Shown here one piece after another: positions 34,991-46,060 of a stretch of DNA of 64,000 nt. The stretch is from Patagioenas fasciata (lineage: Eukaryota; Chordata; Aves; Columbiformes; Columbidae). Within the stretch, counting starts at the first letter, position 1. Each line of letters begins with the position of its first letter. The translations under genes were made by a program, and so were the position numbers. A model generated the notes under the pieces. That model saw nothing but the letters and a program-made list of their open reading frames with translations, had not been told where the DNA came from and did not search any database. Where the stretch lies: assembly GCF_037038585.1 (NCBI RefSeq), contig NC_092520.1:4147501-4211500 (forward strand), read 5' to 3'.

Positions 34991-35872
34991 AAATGTTTTT
35001 TCTTGTGGTTTCCACTGAGAGCAGATGTGTCCATGAGCTGCTTTCCCCCAACCCAAGCCTCCCCCTACCTGTGGCTGGGACCATGCAGCAAGTGCAATAG
35101 CAATGGTCACAGACCCATGGGGTGAATGCATGCCATCTTTTCAGAGACAGCCTGAGGCTTCCATGGAGACCCAATTTATTGTCTGTACAAACACTAAACA
35201 TGAAAATACAGAGATAAACATAAGCTTCAAGGATGTGTACCAGCAAGAGACCCTCAGCATTCTCAACACTTATCATGTCCTCAGTCCACTTGCGGGCAGC
35301 ACAGCAGATTGGAAAGAAGAAATTCCCTGTAAATTTTCCAGTTTGAGGTAATATCTGATATATTAGCATCCCTAAAACTGGAGTACTCTCCAACCAATTT
35401 GACGGTTTAAAGAACACGGCTGCTTTGTGACCACTTGCTGCAAAATGCAGGACTTAGAGTAACTCACCAATGTGTTAGAAGTTGTGTATTTTTTTTCTTA
35501 CTCATAATGCATCCAACTATGAAAAGGGGACGTTTTGTCCTTGATGGTGTTTGATGAAGTAGATTTAATCAGACAGGACATTGGCCCTGGTAGCATCATG
35601 TTAGCCCATCTATTATTCAGCTTTTCTATCTGCTGGTCCCTAGATGGATTGGTGTGTCTCCCAGATGTTCTTCCCTGTTCATGCGATGTATTTTTGTTTT
35701 CGTGGTCGATAACCTTGCGCTTGGTGTGTGCAAATCTAATTATCTTTTAGTCTAAGAGAAAATGTCAGCTTGCGTGTATCTTCAGGAATGATGGATATCC
35801 TATGTCTGGAAATAGCAAAGCCACAAATTGGAACTATCTACAGGTATGAAGTTAACACAGTCTTTTCACAAA

Positions 35873-35912
35873 ATAATAAATAAATAGACAAAACAAAACA
35901 AAACAACAACAC
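35873..35912. repeat. AAAAC/AAAT simple repeat
   Basis: AATAAATAAATAG then repeated ACAAA units. Confidence 0.8.
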
Positions 35913-37519
35913 ACCTGTATTATTTGCTTCTGCAAAACTGCAGCAATAAATAGAAAATGGCAGTAAAGAAGGAGAGAATAGCATCCAGAGGATCTGAGCA
36001 GGGAACACAAAGATGAAATCTCTGGTTTACCTCCTGTTGGTTCTTGTTCTGTGATCTTGGTAAAAGCTCATTTTAATGATCTCTTTCCTGTGCTGGCACT
36101 GTCCTCACTCTTTCTCCTCACCTTTCATTCTGAATGCTTGCTGACTCTCTTCTGCTCCTCCTATCCTCCTAAAAATGTATGGACCCCTATCAAAAAACGG
36201 CCATCAGCCCTCAAATATCATATTTTGCACCGCTGCCTGTCTCCATCAGTTGTACGCTATCCTAGCCCAACCAAGACCTGCTGGGACTGCTTGTGTACTT
36301 TAAGCATATGTGGAGGTTCTTGCAAAATTTGGAGCTGACGCCATCAGGAAACACAAGGTAGACACCCCAAAACTCTGGACACACAAAGCCTTCAACAATC
36401 TCAGCCTGCTTTCCCAAAAACTGCACAGAGCTCCCTGAAGCCAAAATTTTAATTAAGTTTTATTTAGGGAAACTGTGATTTATTCTTTTTTTTTTTTTGG
36501 TGTTATCTCTTTCTACAGATTTTCTGATACTATGGTGGCTGGAAAGGCTCTTGCTAACAGCTTATGCTGGAAAATGCACTATATACAAAATATGATGCTG
36601 TTGACAGAACTTACAGATGACTGAAGCACACCAACAGTAGCAAACAGCTGGTGTTAGTCGCAATGCAAATTAGTTTTCCATGGTAGGCAGGAAGGCACAA
36701 ATAACCATCCCAAAACATAGCAATAAAGACCTACTTCTGTAATTTAGGTTCCTATACAACTCCAGGACATAGAGCCTCCTGACCATATGGGAATGTTGTG
36801 CTGGAAACAACAGCTGAGCTATGACTCCTTTGGATCCAGGGTTCCTGCATTAGTTCCTATAATTAGGATGAGGCTAAATGAGTAAAACTGAATGACAACA
36901 GGTCTACCGAGCACGGATCTTTTATTTACTGCCTCGAAGCAAGCGTGTTCAATTTTCATTGGCCTTTTTGGTTCAGATGCCATTGGAATGCAGTGCCGGA
37001 CCCTAATTATAGACATCTGCGATTAATGCATTTTGCAGCTGTTGTGCTATAACAGGCAGGGAGAAGCTCGGAGAGCAGCCAGCATTTTCACAGGGTGTTG
37101 GATGCTGATCTCCAGGTCTCCGCTTGGTTCAGAGCCCAGGGGTTGCAGCTGCTCCGGTTGAGAACCAGGCAGCACCCTTGGGAGAGCAAGTCCCATGGTG
37201 TAGCCCAGTGCTTGTAGAAAGATGAGCTATACCTGGAATAAGAAGGTGACTCCAGTTTTCTACACCTATGGCCAAGGGAGGTTCCTCCCCTGGGGCCAAA
37301 TAAACGATGCAAATATCTCCAGAAGCTGCAGAGTTGTGGAGAGGAGAAATTTAGCCTCAAGTAAGAAGGCAGAAGATGGACAGATGCCAGGAAACAGACA
37401 GACAGACATATTGCAAAAATAAAGAAAGGCCCTGGGGGTCATCTCACACTGGTTGGTTCGTGTCCCATCACCATGGTCAGATGGCAAACCCCATGTGGCA
37501 GAAATGACAGTTCATGTCA

Positions 37520-37720
37520 CATAGAATCATAGAATCATGGAATAGTTTGGATTGGAAAACACCTTCAAAGCTCATCCGGTGCCACCCCTGCCATGAGTAG
37601 GGACATCTTCACCAGCTCAGGTTGCTCAGAGCCCTGTCCAGCCTGGCCTGGGATGTCTCCAGGGATGGGGCATCCACCACCTCTCTGGCCAACCTGGGCC
37701 AGGCTCTCACCACCCTCATT
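37520..37720 (-). mobile_element. CR1 3'-end copy, group B
   Basis: CATAGAATCATAGAATCATGG, CATGAGTAGGGACATCTTC, CAGGTTGCTCAGAGCCC, GGATGTCTCCAGGGATGGG. Confidence 0.93.
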
Positions 37721-38674
37721 GTAAAATATAGATAGAGATACTCTCTGTTAGGTCAGTGATGGTGCTGAGATACCTCATGCCTTGCCTGTCACCTCCATCT
37801 ATCTTCTATCTCAGGTTTTCTCTTCTTTTGTCCTCACAGATGTCACACTTCAAACATTCCTGGCTCTCCAGGGACTCTGGAAGTGGTGATGCCTCTCATG
37901 TGCAAGTACATCTGCAGGGTTAGAAATATGTGCTAGCTATAAATAGTGAGATAACAACCTGAAAATAAACTGAAGGGCCGGGCTGTAATGGCAGGGGGCT
38001 GTCGCTATGTGTGGGAGATGTTGCTATTCCTTGTCCAGGAACGGTGGCCGCGAGCCATTCATGGAGAGAATCCAAATCTCTCTGTGTGCAGATGAGGAAG
38101 AATTCAAGCTCAGTCCCCACTCTCCACAGCCCCTGCTATTTCTATCTTCCTTTTGTGTGTGTGTGTTTTAAATACATATGATCTTTAAATAGTCATGGCT
38201 TCAGATAGTGGTTTTCAAATAAATCCAAGTGATGGACTGTGGTCTCCTGGCTTTCGAGTCCAGACTGCCAGTGACTGAGCACCCTGAGGCAGGGTCTGGC
38301 CTCTCATTACAGCTTTGGTCCTCAGATCCAGCTGGATCAAAAACAAGATCCTCGCGATACAGCACCTGAATTATTTGGTGCTGGACTTTGTTTCGATTTG
38401 AGTGGCTGCACTGTTCCACATTTCTGCCCAGAGAGATGATGAGCATCACTTGGGTGACGCACATCCCTGTTCTTCAGGGCATTTGGAACGGACTCAGTCG
38501 CAAAAAACTCCAGACAGCATGGTGCCCAGGTGGTGGCAATGGGCAAGGAACAGGGCACAAACACATACGGTGAATTAGAGTGCTGGTGGTGTTTTACAAT
38601 TTGGATGAGGAACGTCCCATCCTCCATCAACTTTAACCTGGTTGTAACTACTGGTTGTTGTAGGGCTACAAAGT
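37721..38674. other. Intergenic, no gene seen
   Basis: Mixed sequence with a short (GT)n at 38154-38167. Confidence 0.45.
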
Positions 38675-39104
38675 TGGTGAAGGATTTGGAGGGGAAGCCG
38701 TATGAGGAGCAGCTGAAGTCACTGCGTTCATTCATCCTGGAGGAGACTGAGAGAAGACCTAATGGTAGCTACAGCTTCATCACAGGGGCAGCAGGAGGAG
38801 CAGGCACCAAACTCTTCTCTTTAGTGACCAGTGACAGAACCCGAGGGAATGGCAGGAAGATGTGCCAGGGGAGGTTCAGGTTGGACATGAGGAAAAGGTT
38901 CTTCACCCAGAGGGTGCTGGACACTGGAACAGGCTCCCCAGGGAGGTGTCACAGCCCCAAGCCTGACAGTGTTCAAGAAGAGACTGGACAACGTCCTCAG
39001 ACACACGGTGTGAACTGTGGGGTTGTCCTGTGCAGGGACAGGAGTTGGACTCCACGATCCTTGTGGGTCCCTTCCAACTCAGGACATTCTATGATTCTAT
39101 GGTT
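38675..39104 (+). mobile_element. CR1 truncated copy, group D
   Basis: GAAGGATTTGGAGGGGAAGC and TATGAGGAGCAGCTGAAG (ORF2 end), CCCGAGGGAATGGCAGGAAG, GAGGTGTCACAGCCCCAAGC, tail AGGACATTCTATGATTCTATG. A 192-codon frame over it is not a host gene. Confidence 0.92.
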
Positions 39105-40419
39105 CTAAATGCCAGTTTACCCTGAAATAAGACTTCATCTGGAGAAACCTCCTCTGCCAGGAAGAACCAATCTGTTTATAACAGATGTGACATCTGTACT
39201 CTTGATTTAAAACTGAGGTTGTTAAACAGACCAGGTCTGAGTCTTTTCTCAGTCAGCCAAATTTTGCAACTATAAAACAGGGACAAGAGAGAACAAGGAC
39301 CAATAGTTCCTTGAAAGCAAAACCACTTTTCTGCCAGACTTCATCTGAGTCACAGGGCCGGCATGCTTCCTCCTGTGAGCATCCTGGCTTAATCAGCCAC
39401 TGAAAACACATTCAAAACAAAAAGGTGGCTCATCCTCTCTATTAGCTTTGCTAGCCAGGTCATTGAGTGATACAGGATCTGAATTAAAGCATGGGTGCTG
39501 GCTTTAAGAGCTCCAAAACTTTGCAGCTGTTAAAAAAATTTGCAGCTCTGCATGCTGAAGGGTGGAGTATCTAATTTTGTGGACAGAGCATCTTGCTGAC
39601 TGATCTCAAAATGAGTGTTACCACATGCAGTGCTTTCCAACATGATGATGTGCCCAGCTCCCCATGTACCAAGTACACTGAGTTGACGCATCTTCCTCTG
39701 ATATGACCATTCTTGACCATGGCTAGACGCAGGATTTGGACTGGAGCAATATGCATAAACTGTTCAGGACTGGCTGTTTGACTTGTTTTGGCTGTGTCCC
39801 CCCAGGGCTGATTCAGCAGTCGGGTTCCTCCAGACTTGGGAGCGCACCCTCCAGTGAAGTAACGCAAGTCTCCCCGCTAGGGTGGGGTGAACACGTATTT
39901 TTCAGACGATAGCTAAGCAAACGCAGTCCTCTGGTAATTTATAAAACAGGGATGGAGCAAGAAGTCCTGAAATTCTTGCCTTCTGGCAGAGATATGCAAT
40001 AGCATTATGCTGTGTAACTTTATATGTCAAAGCACGCCTTGGCCCAGCTTCCCTGTGGGGATAACTTTTAAGGATGGTGTGAGAAACTCTCAGCTGCCAG
40101 CAGCCAGGGGAGGACACTGAGGTTCAGCATCTTTTCCACATAAGGTCCATGAGAACAGACATGTGCCTGACCAGCTGCACATTAGTTCCTCTCCGTGAGC
40201 AGAAGCCTGGTTCTCCAGCGCACAAGGACAAGTACGTGCCTGAGGGAGCAAACAGCTCGTTCCTGTTACACTGGCAGATGAAAGCAAGTCCAGTCAGTCC
40301 CACCAGTACGTCCCTTTTCCTCACATATCCACCACTTAGCGGGAACAGACATTTCCTTCACTTCGGAAGTGGAAAAGTCTTAGTTTTAAATCATTGCTTC
40401 CTAGAAATGAGTAGATGAC
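39105..40419. other. Intergenic, no gene seen
   Basis: Mixed sequence; nothing recognised. Confidence 0.45.
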
Positions 40420-40708
40420 AGAATCATAGAATGATAGAATAGTTTGGGTTGGAAGGGACCTTCAAAGCTCATCCAGTGCCACCCCTGCCATGAGCAGGGA
40501 CATCTTCACCAGCTCAGGTTGCTCAGAGCCCCATCCAGCCTGGTCTGGGATGTCTCCAGGGATGGTTCATCCACCACCTCTCTGGACAACCTGGGACAGG
40601 CTCTCACCACCCTCAGGGGCAACAATTTCTTCCTCCTGTCTGGCCTGAATCTCTGTTTTTTTAATTTAAAACCATTACCACTTGTCCTATTGTAACATGC
40701 TCTGCTAA
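40420..40708 (-). mobile_element. CR1 3'-end copy, group B
   Basis: AGAATCATAGAATGATAGAA, TTGGGTTGGAAGGGACCTTC, CATGAGCAGGGACATCTTC, CCACCTCTCTGGACAACC, to CACTTGTCCTATTGTAACA. Confidence 0.93.
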
Positions 40709-41680
40709 GAAATTATTCGCATCACCTCCTTTCCAGGATGGGCACAGCCTTGTGCTCAGCTTGCAGAGAAAATTATTATCATAAACAATCAGATGCCACA
40801 GTACAAGACCACACTTTCCTCTGGCCATTATAAACAGGATAATTAACACCCCTGCAGCCACTACTTGCAAGACAAAGGCATTGTTTTTTTTGCATAATAC
40901 AGGTTTCAACACACATGATGATTGCAATATATTGCATCCCCCTGCCCAAGCAAGTTGCATTGCTGCCATTGACCCTCTGCTAAGGGAGTTTTGCCACCTC
41001 GATCCTGCTACAATAGTGAGCACACTGGAGCCTGCGATGACCAATGCAGTTGCAGACAACATGGGTGTCATTAGGCAACCCCTACTGCAGTCCTTTCAAA
41101 GAGAGCAGAGTGCCTCTAGCAAAGGCTGAACTGATGATGTTACACATTTGCAAAGCAGGATTTGAGAGGAGTGTGTTTAATCAAAGAAGAGTTTAGATTC
41201 ATCTGGTTGTAGGGGTCTATCAGACTAGCCTGGCTAATGCACAAGAGTTTTCCATAGCCATTGGCTCCGAAGGGAATAAGGGGCCATGATTCACTCTCAG
41301 CACTTTGCACTGATTGCCCCAACCTCTCTGAAGTCCTCCACAGAGAGACATTTCAGTGCAAGCCCAAAGAGGAGGTTTTGAACTCCTACCTACTGATCCC
41401 ATATTAGAGCCTCCTAGCTCCTCAGAGCTTATTTGCTCATGAGCAGGGACAATGAAGGTGACACCTTTCTTGCCACTTGCTTTCAGCCACAACACTCTCT
41501 GGTGGGGCAGCAACATCTCGCTCATGGGGCTGAAGGGGTTTGCAGCTCAGAAGAAGGGGTGAGTGACCTGAAGAGGTGTGAAGGTGATTCAAGTCCTCGG
41601 CTGACCCTGTTCTGTCCAGGTATGCTTCTTGCAGCCCCAAGCAAACCTGCTCAGCGCATCATCTTGTTCATCTTGACCAC
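40709..41680. other. Intergenic, no gene seen
   Basis: Mixed sequence; the frame at 40661-41071 (minus) overlaps the CR1 edge and has no domain. Confidence 0.45.
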
Positions 41681-41860
41681 CTTGGAACAGGCTCCCCAGG
41701 GAGGTATCACGGCCCCAAGCCTGACAGTGTTCAAGAAGCGTTTGGACAACGCCCTCAGACACACGGTGTGAACTGCGGGGTTGTCCTGTGCAGGGACAGG
41801 AGTTGGACTCCATGATCCTTGTGGGTCCCTTCCAACTCAGGACATTCTATGATTCTGTGG
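41681..41860 (+). mobile_element. CR1 3'-end copy, group D
   Basis: GGAACAGGCTCCCCAGGGAGG, CCAAGCCTGACAGTGTTC, GACTCCATGATCCTTGTGGG, tail CATTCTATGATTCTGTGG. Confidence 0.93.
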
Positions 41861-44335
41861 TCTTGACCTAGATTGCAGTTCTGGGGTCACCACCTCCTTA
41901 TCACGAGATTATCGATGCCTCACTGAGCTTGTTGGCATGGCTGGAGACAGGCAGGATGAAGCTGGTCTGCCAGGATTTGGCAACTTTTGAGCATCTCTAA
42001 CCCAAAAGCCACACATAGACTGCTGTGCCATATCATGAGAGCAAAATATCAGGGGCATGATCCAGCTGTAGTGCCCCATCCCTGCCTCTGATCTGGTCCT
42101 TCTTCTGTCCAGAGAGCTCAACATGGACACATTGGCTTCATCCCTGTCTCCATACTACACATAGATATATTCAGAGTCACTAATTAAGGTTTAATGCTGA
42201 ATACCAGGGCAGAAGATCTCTTTCTGGTGTCTTTTCATCTCTTCATGCTCTGGTTTCTTTTCTGTCAAACAGGGAATGAATCACCCTTCCCTCTTCCACT
42301 GGAGGACTGCAAGGGATAATAAGGCAGTGTGTGTAGGGCATGTCAAAGCTTCCAGCTGAAAATCCTCTCTCTCAGCTCCTGTAGATCTGCACCCCCTGCT
42401 CTACAGACATACTATGAAGAGATGCATCAACGCAGAAATGGAGACATCAGGCCCCCAGCATGATGTGGCATTGGAAATCCTCTCCTGAGGGCTCAGCTTG
42501 CTTTTCTTAGAGGAGAATACCCGCTCCACTCAGTTAAATAACTCCTGCTACCTAATGCTGCAGAGGTTTGAAAGCAAACCCCCACTTCTCCCTCCTCAGG
42601 TCTCAGGTCCTGTGTTGCTGGGGGCCGCTCCAGTGTCTCATTAGGTTTCTTTTATTAAGGCTTGATGCACAATGAGGGACTTTGTAGTGAAGTGATGGAG
42701 GGCAGCCAGTTAATGTGGGACTCTTTGTCCCTGATTTTGTAAGATCTGGTATTGTGAAAGCCTTTGACATGCCCACCAACACAAATATAAAGGCAATTTA
42801 ATGACATATTACTTTTAATTGGGGGTGTGGAGGGGGAAAATAAAGAACAAAGTGCCTGGCTGAATTGGTGCCAGAGGTCTCAGGTGGGAATTTATTGTAG
42901 CTGCTCCTGAGACTGCCAAGTGCCCATAGCAACATATTGTGTAGGAACCCAGCATCCACCAGGGAGGTTATTAAAGGTGCAGAGATGAAGGCAGAAGAGG
43001 GTTGAATGGGTTGGGGCAGGAATAAAAACTCCAGGTGGGCTCGAATTCATACAAGAAGCTTTTAGGGGAATTCTGTAGCACACGAGAGCAGGTTATGGAG
43101 AGGCAGATATTTTGATGCTCCCTCAGTGAATGCTTGGTCTGCAAAAAGCATTAAGCACCTGCCTCTAAAATAAATGTCTCTTCCACAGTATAAAACTGAG
43201 CAGCACAAAATCACCACTGATCTTATGTTGGCCAACATGTAAGGTGCCAAAAGCTGTGAATTCAGCTCTTGACTTTGGTTATGCCCTGCCTGGATTAAGA
43301 CTTGAGATGGGGAACATAGGATATAATTTGGAAAATCCAGTTGGATGCTCAGAATTCCCTCTTCCAGCCCTAAAACTTGCAGTCCTGCAAGTGACTGAGC
43401 ACTGTGGTGTCTTCTTAGAGGCACAGCAGCAGGTAGAGGAGAATTTTCTCATAATATGCAAAAAGAAGCACAGCCTTTTTTCCAAGGGAGCTTTGTGCTG
43501 ACAGTGAGCTTTGTGGGACTGGAGGTGGTGATGTCGGGAGATTCCCAAGAAAGCAATATGTGTCTCCCCAGTGCTTCTTGAAACAGAGCTGGTTGATAGG
43601 TGTGAAATGAGCTTTACATGCCTAAAAGGAAGTATGAAGTGTATTGGATGAGGTAAAGGAAAAAAATATATATTTAATGCCTGCTTCCCCCACATCCCCT
43701 AAAAAAAAAGAAATTTCCTGTGACTTCAAGCCTGGGAAAGGAAAACTTTCAAACAATCTTCCTGGGAGGTCCTGATGAAACAGGGCTGTCAGAGAAGGCA
43801 GCCAGCCACCCTTCTGATTTGAAATCCAGCTAATTAGCTCTGAATCACGGTGCTCCAGATCTGAGCAGGGCACGAAGCTGCTGGGTTTGATATTTCCAGG
43901 CCTGTCATCCCGCGCATTTAAAGAGAAACGAGCTCCATCGCAGTGAGGGAGCAGCGGGCTTAATGAGGCACCCTGGGGTAGTTTGGCAGAGCTGGGGAAA
44001 GAGACCTCCTTGATGGCAAAGCCCTCCTCATCCGGCCTCCTGATGGGAGTCTGGGATGCAGAGCCGTGCTAACAGAGGGGTAATTCCTCCTCCACCCTCC
44101 CGAGGCCCTTGTGGGGATTTATGAAGGCTGGAAGTAGATGGTAAGAAGGAAGAGGAGAAGCAGTCTTCTGAAGGAGCACAACTGCAGAGCCTGTTTTGGA
44201 GCAGCAGCCTCTTCCCAGCACCCCAGGGGTTTGAGCTGCAAAAGGATGCGATGTCATGGTCTTTTAGGGAGGCAAAGCCAGGTGCAGATGTTGTCCCTGT
44301 TTCTTGTGCTGGGCTTGGGATAGCATCAGCTCCAT
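41861..44335. other. Intergenic, no gene seen
   Basis: No CR1 and no recognised exon. The 42640-42830 part has several ATTAA/TAATG cores. Confidence 0.45.
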
Positions 44336-44783
44336 TGGAGGGGTCCAGAGGAGCCACAGAAATGATGCGAGGCTGGAACAGCTCTGCTGGGAGGACAGGC
44401 TGAGAGAGTTGGGGTGTTCAGCTGGAGAAGAGAAGCTCCAGGGAGACCTTAGTGTGGCCTTTCTGGACTTAAAAGGGGCTGACGAGAAAGACAGGGACAG
44501 ACTTTTGAGCAGGGCCTGTTGTGATAGGACAAGGAGTGATGGTTTTAAACTAAAGTAGGGAGATTTAGGCCAGACATGAGGGAGAAACTTTTTACAGTGG
44601 GTCTGGTGAGAGTGTGGCCCAGGTTGGCCAGAGAGGTGGTGGATGAACCATCCCTGGAGACATCCCAGGCCAGGCTGGACGGGGCTCTGAGCAACCTGAG
44701 CTGGTGAAGATGTCCCTGCTCATGGCAGGGGTGGCACTGGATGAGCTTTGAAGGTCCGATCCAACCCAAACTATTCTATGATT
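44336..44783 (+). mobile_element. CR1 truncated copy, group B
   Basis: GGTCCAGAGGAGCCACAGAA, GGAACAGCTCTGCTGGGAGG, AAACTAAAGTAGGGAGATT, AGACATCCCAGGCCAGGCTGG, tail ACCCAAACTATTCTATGA. It retains the 3' UTR block missing from 25327-25692. Confidence 0.94.
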
Positions 44784-45380
44784 TGGAGGTCCTTCTCTGA
44801 AGGTACCTGGATGTGGTAACAGCCCAGGGGTAAACCCCTGGACCAAGCCACAGACTGTGTTAAACTATGCGTAAAGCCAGGACAAAACTTGCACTAAGAG
44901 GTGTCAATGCACTTAGCATGTTGTCCTGTCTCCTGTAAGGCTGGCAGGGCACAGCTACTATTGTGTGAACTCAAGGCAAGAAAAAGGCTCATGGGGACAT
45001 ACCACCTCTGGGTGTAGGACATCTGCTCACAAAGAAATGACAAAAGGGAGTGAGATTTTCTAAAACGAATTGGGAACCAGACTAGAAACCACGCACCTAC
45101 AATCTATGTGAGATCCAAATTTCTCCAGCTTGGAGTTTATTGCATCTGGGATGAAGAACTGTTTTTCATAAAGCTGATTGCAATGGCACTCACAGGATGG
45201 TTTTCAACTCAGATAGTGGCTTAAGCAGCTGAAAAGCTGAACTTCTTCAGTTAGGGCCCCAGACATGATACAGATGTTCTCCAGATGCTTCACTCGATAA
45301 AAGTACTGTCACTGCAGCAACACATACTAATTTCCTAACTGGGTCTGCAGTGCAGGTCAGGAAGCTCTTGCTATCTTTTA
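44784..45380. other. Intergenic, no gene seen
   Basis: About 600 bases between two oppositely oriented CR1 copies; nothing recognised. Confidence 0.45.
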
Positions 45381-46060
45381 TCATAGAATCACAGAGTCAC
45401 AGAATCATCTACGTGTCTTTTAAACTCCTCCAGGGATGGTGACTCCAGCACTGCCCTGGGCAGCCTGTTCCAATGCCTGCCAGCCCTTTGGGGAAGAAAT
45501 TGCTCCCAAGACCCAACCTCAGCCTCCCCTGGTGCAACTTGAAGCCATTTCCTCTGGTCCTGGCGCTTGTTCCTTGGGAGCAGAGCCTGATCCCCCCTGG
45601 CTCCAAGCTCCTTTCGGGTAGTTCAGAGATCAGAAGGTCTCCCCTCAGCTCCTGTTCTCCAGCTGAACCCCCCAGGTCCCTCAGCTGCTCCCATCACACT
45701 TGTGCTCCAGCCCCTTCCCCAGCTCCGTTCCCTTCTCTCAACTCGCTCCAGCACCTCAAGGCCTTTCTTGTGGTGAGGGGCCCAAAACTGCCCCCAGGAT
45801 TGGCGGTTTGGCCTCCCCAGGTCCCAGCACAGGGACGGTCACTGCCCTGGGCCTGCTGGCCACACCAGTGCTGGTCCCAACCAGGATGCTGGTGGCCTCT
45901 TGGCCACCTGGGCACACACTGGCTCATGTTCCACTGCTGCCATCAACACTCCCAGGTCCTTTTCCACCAAGCAGCTTTCCAGATGCTCTTTCCCAAGCCT
46001 GTAGCCTTGTCTGGGGTTGTCATGACAGGACCCAGCACTTGACCCTGTTGAACCTAATCA
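45381..46060 (-). mobile_element. CR1 copy, group C, reaching well into ORF2, with tail-side deletion
   Basis: Tail ATCATAGAATCACAGAGTCAC, then an abrupt jump at AGAATCATCTACGTG (about 45401-45415), then 3' UTR and ORF2 sequence: CCTCCCCTGGTGCAACTTG, GGCCACCTGGGCACACACTGG, TCCTTTTCCACCAAGCAGC, CTTGACCCTGTTGAACC. About 680 bases, one of the longest copies here. Confidence 0.93.

Larger units (their letters stand above)
29733..37519. other. Intergenic, no supported gene
   Basis: Holds only a 38-base CR1 remnant (32760-32797), a G/T-rich patch (34895-34990), an AAAAC-type repeat (35873-35912) and short poly-T runs (32547-32561, 36486-36500). Frames at 30076-30552 (158 codons, plus) and 34857-35417 (186 codons, minus) show no known domain. 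Confidence 0.45.

Noticed and set aside
38530..39108. 192-codon plus-strand frame
   Set aside because: The second half is CR1 group D ORF2 end and 3' UTR; the first part is unrelated flank.
45473..46042. 189-codon plus-strand frame
   Set aside because: Antisense to a CR1 copy, proline- and serine-rich because of the repeat's composition.
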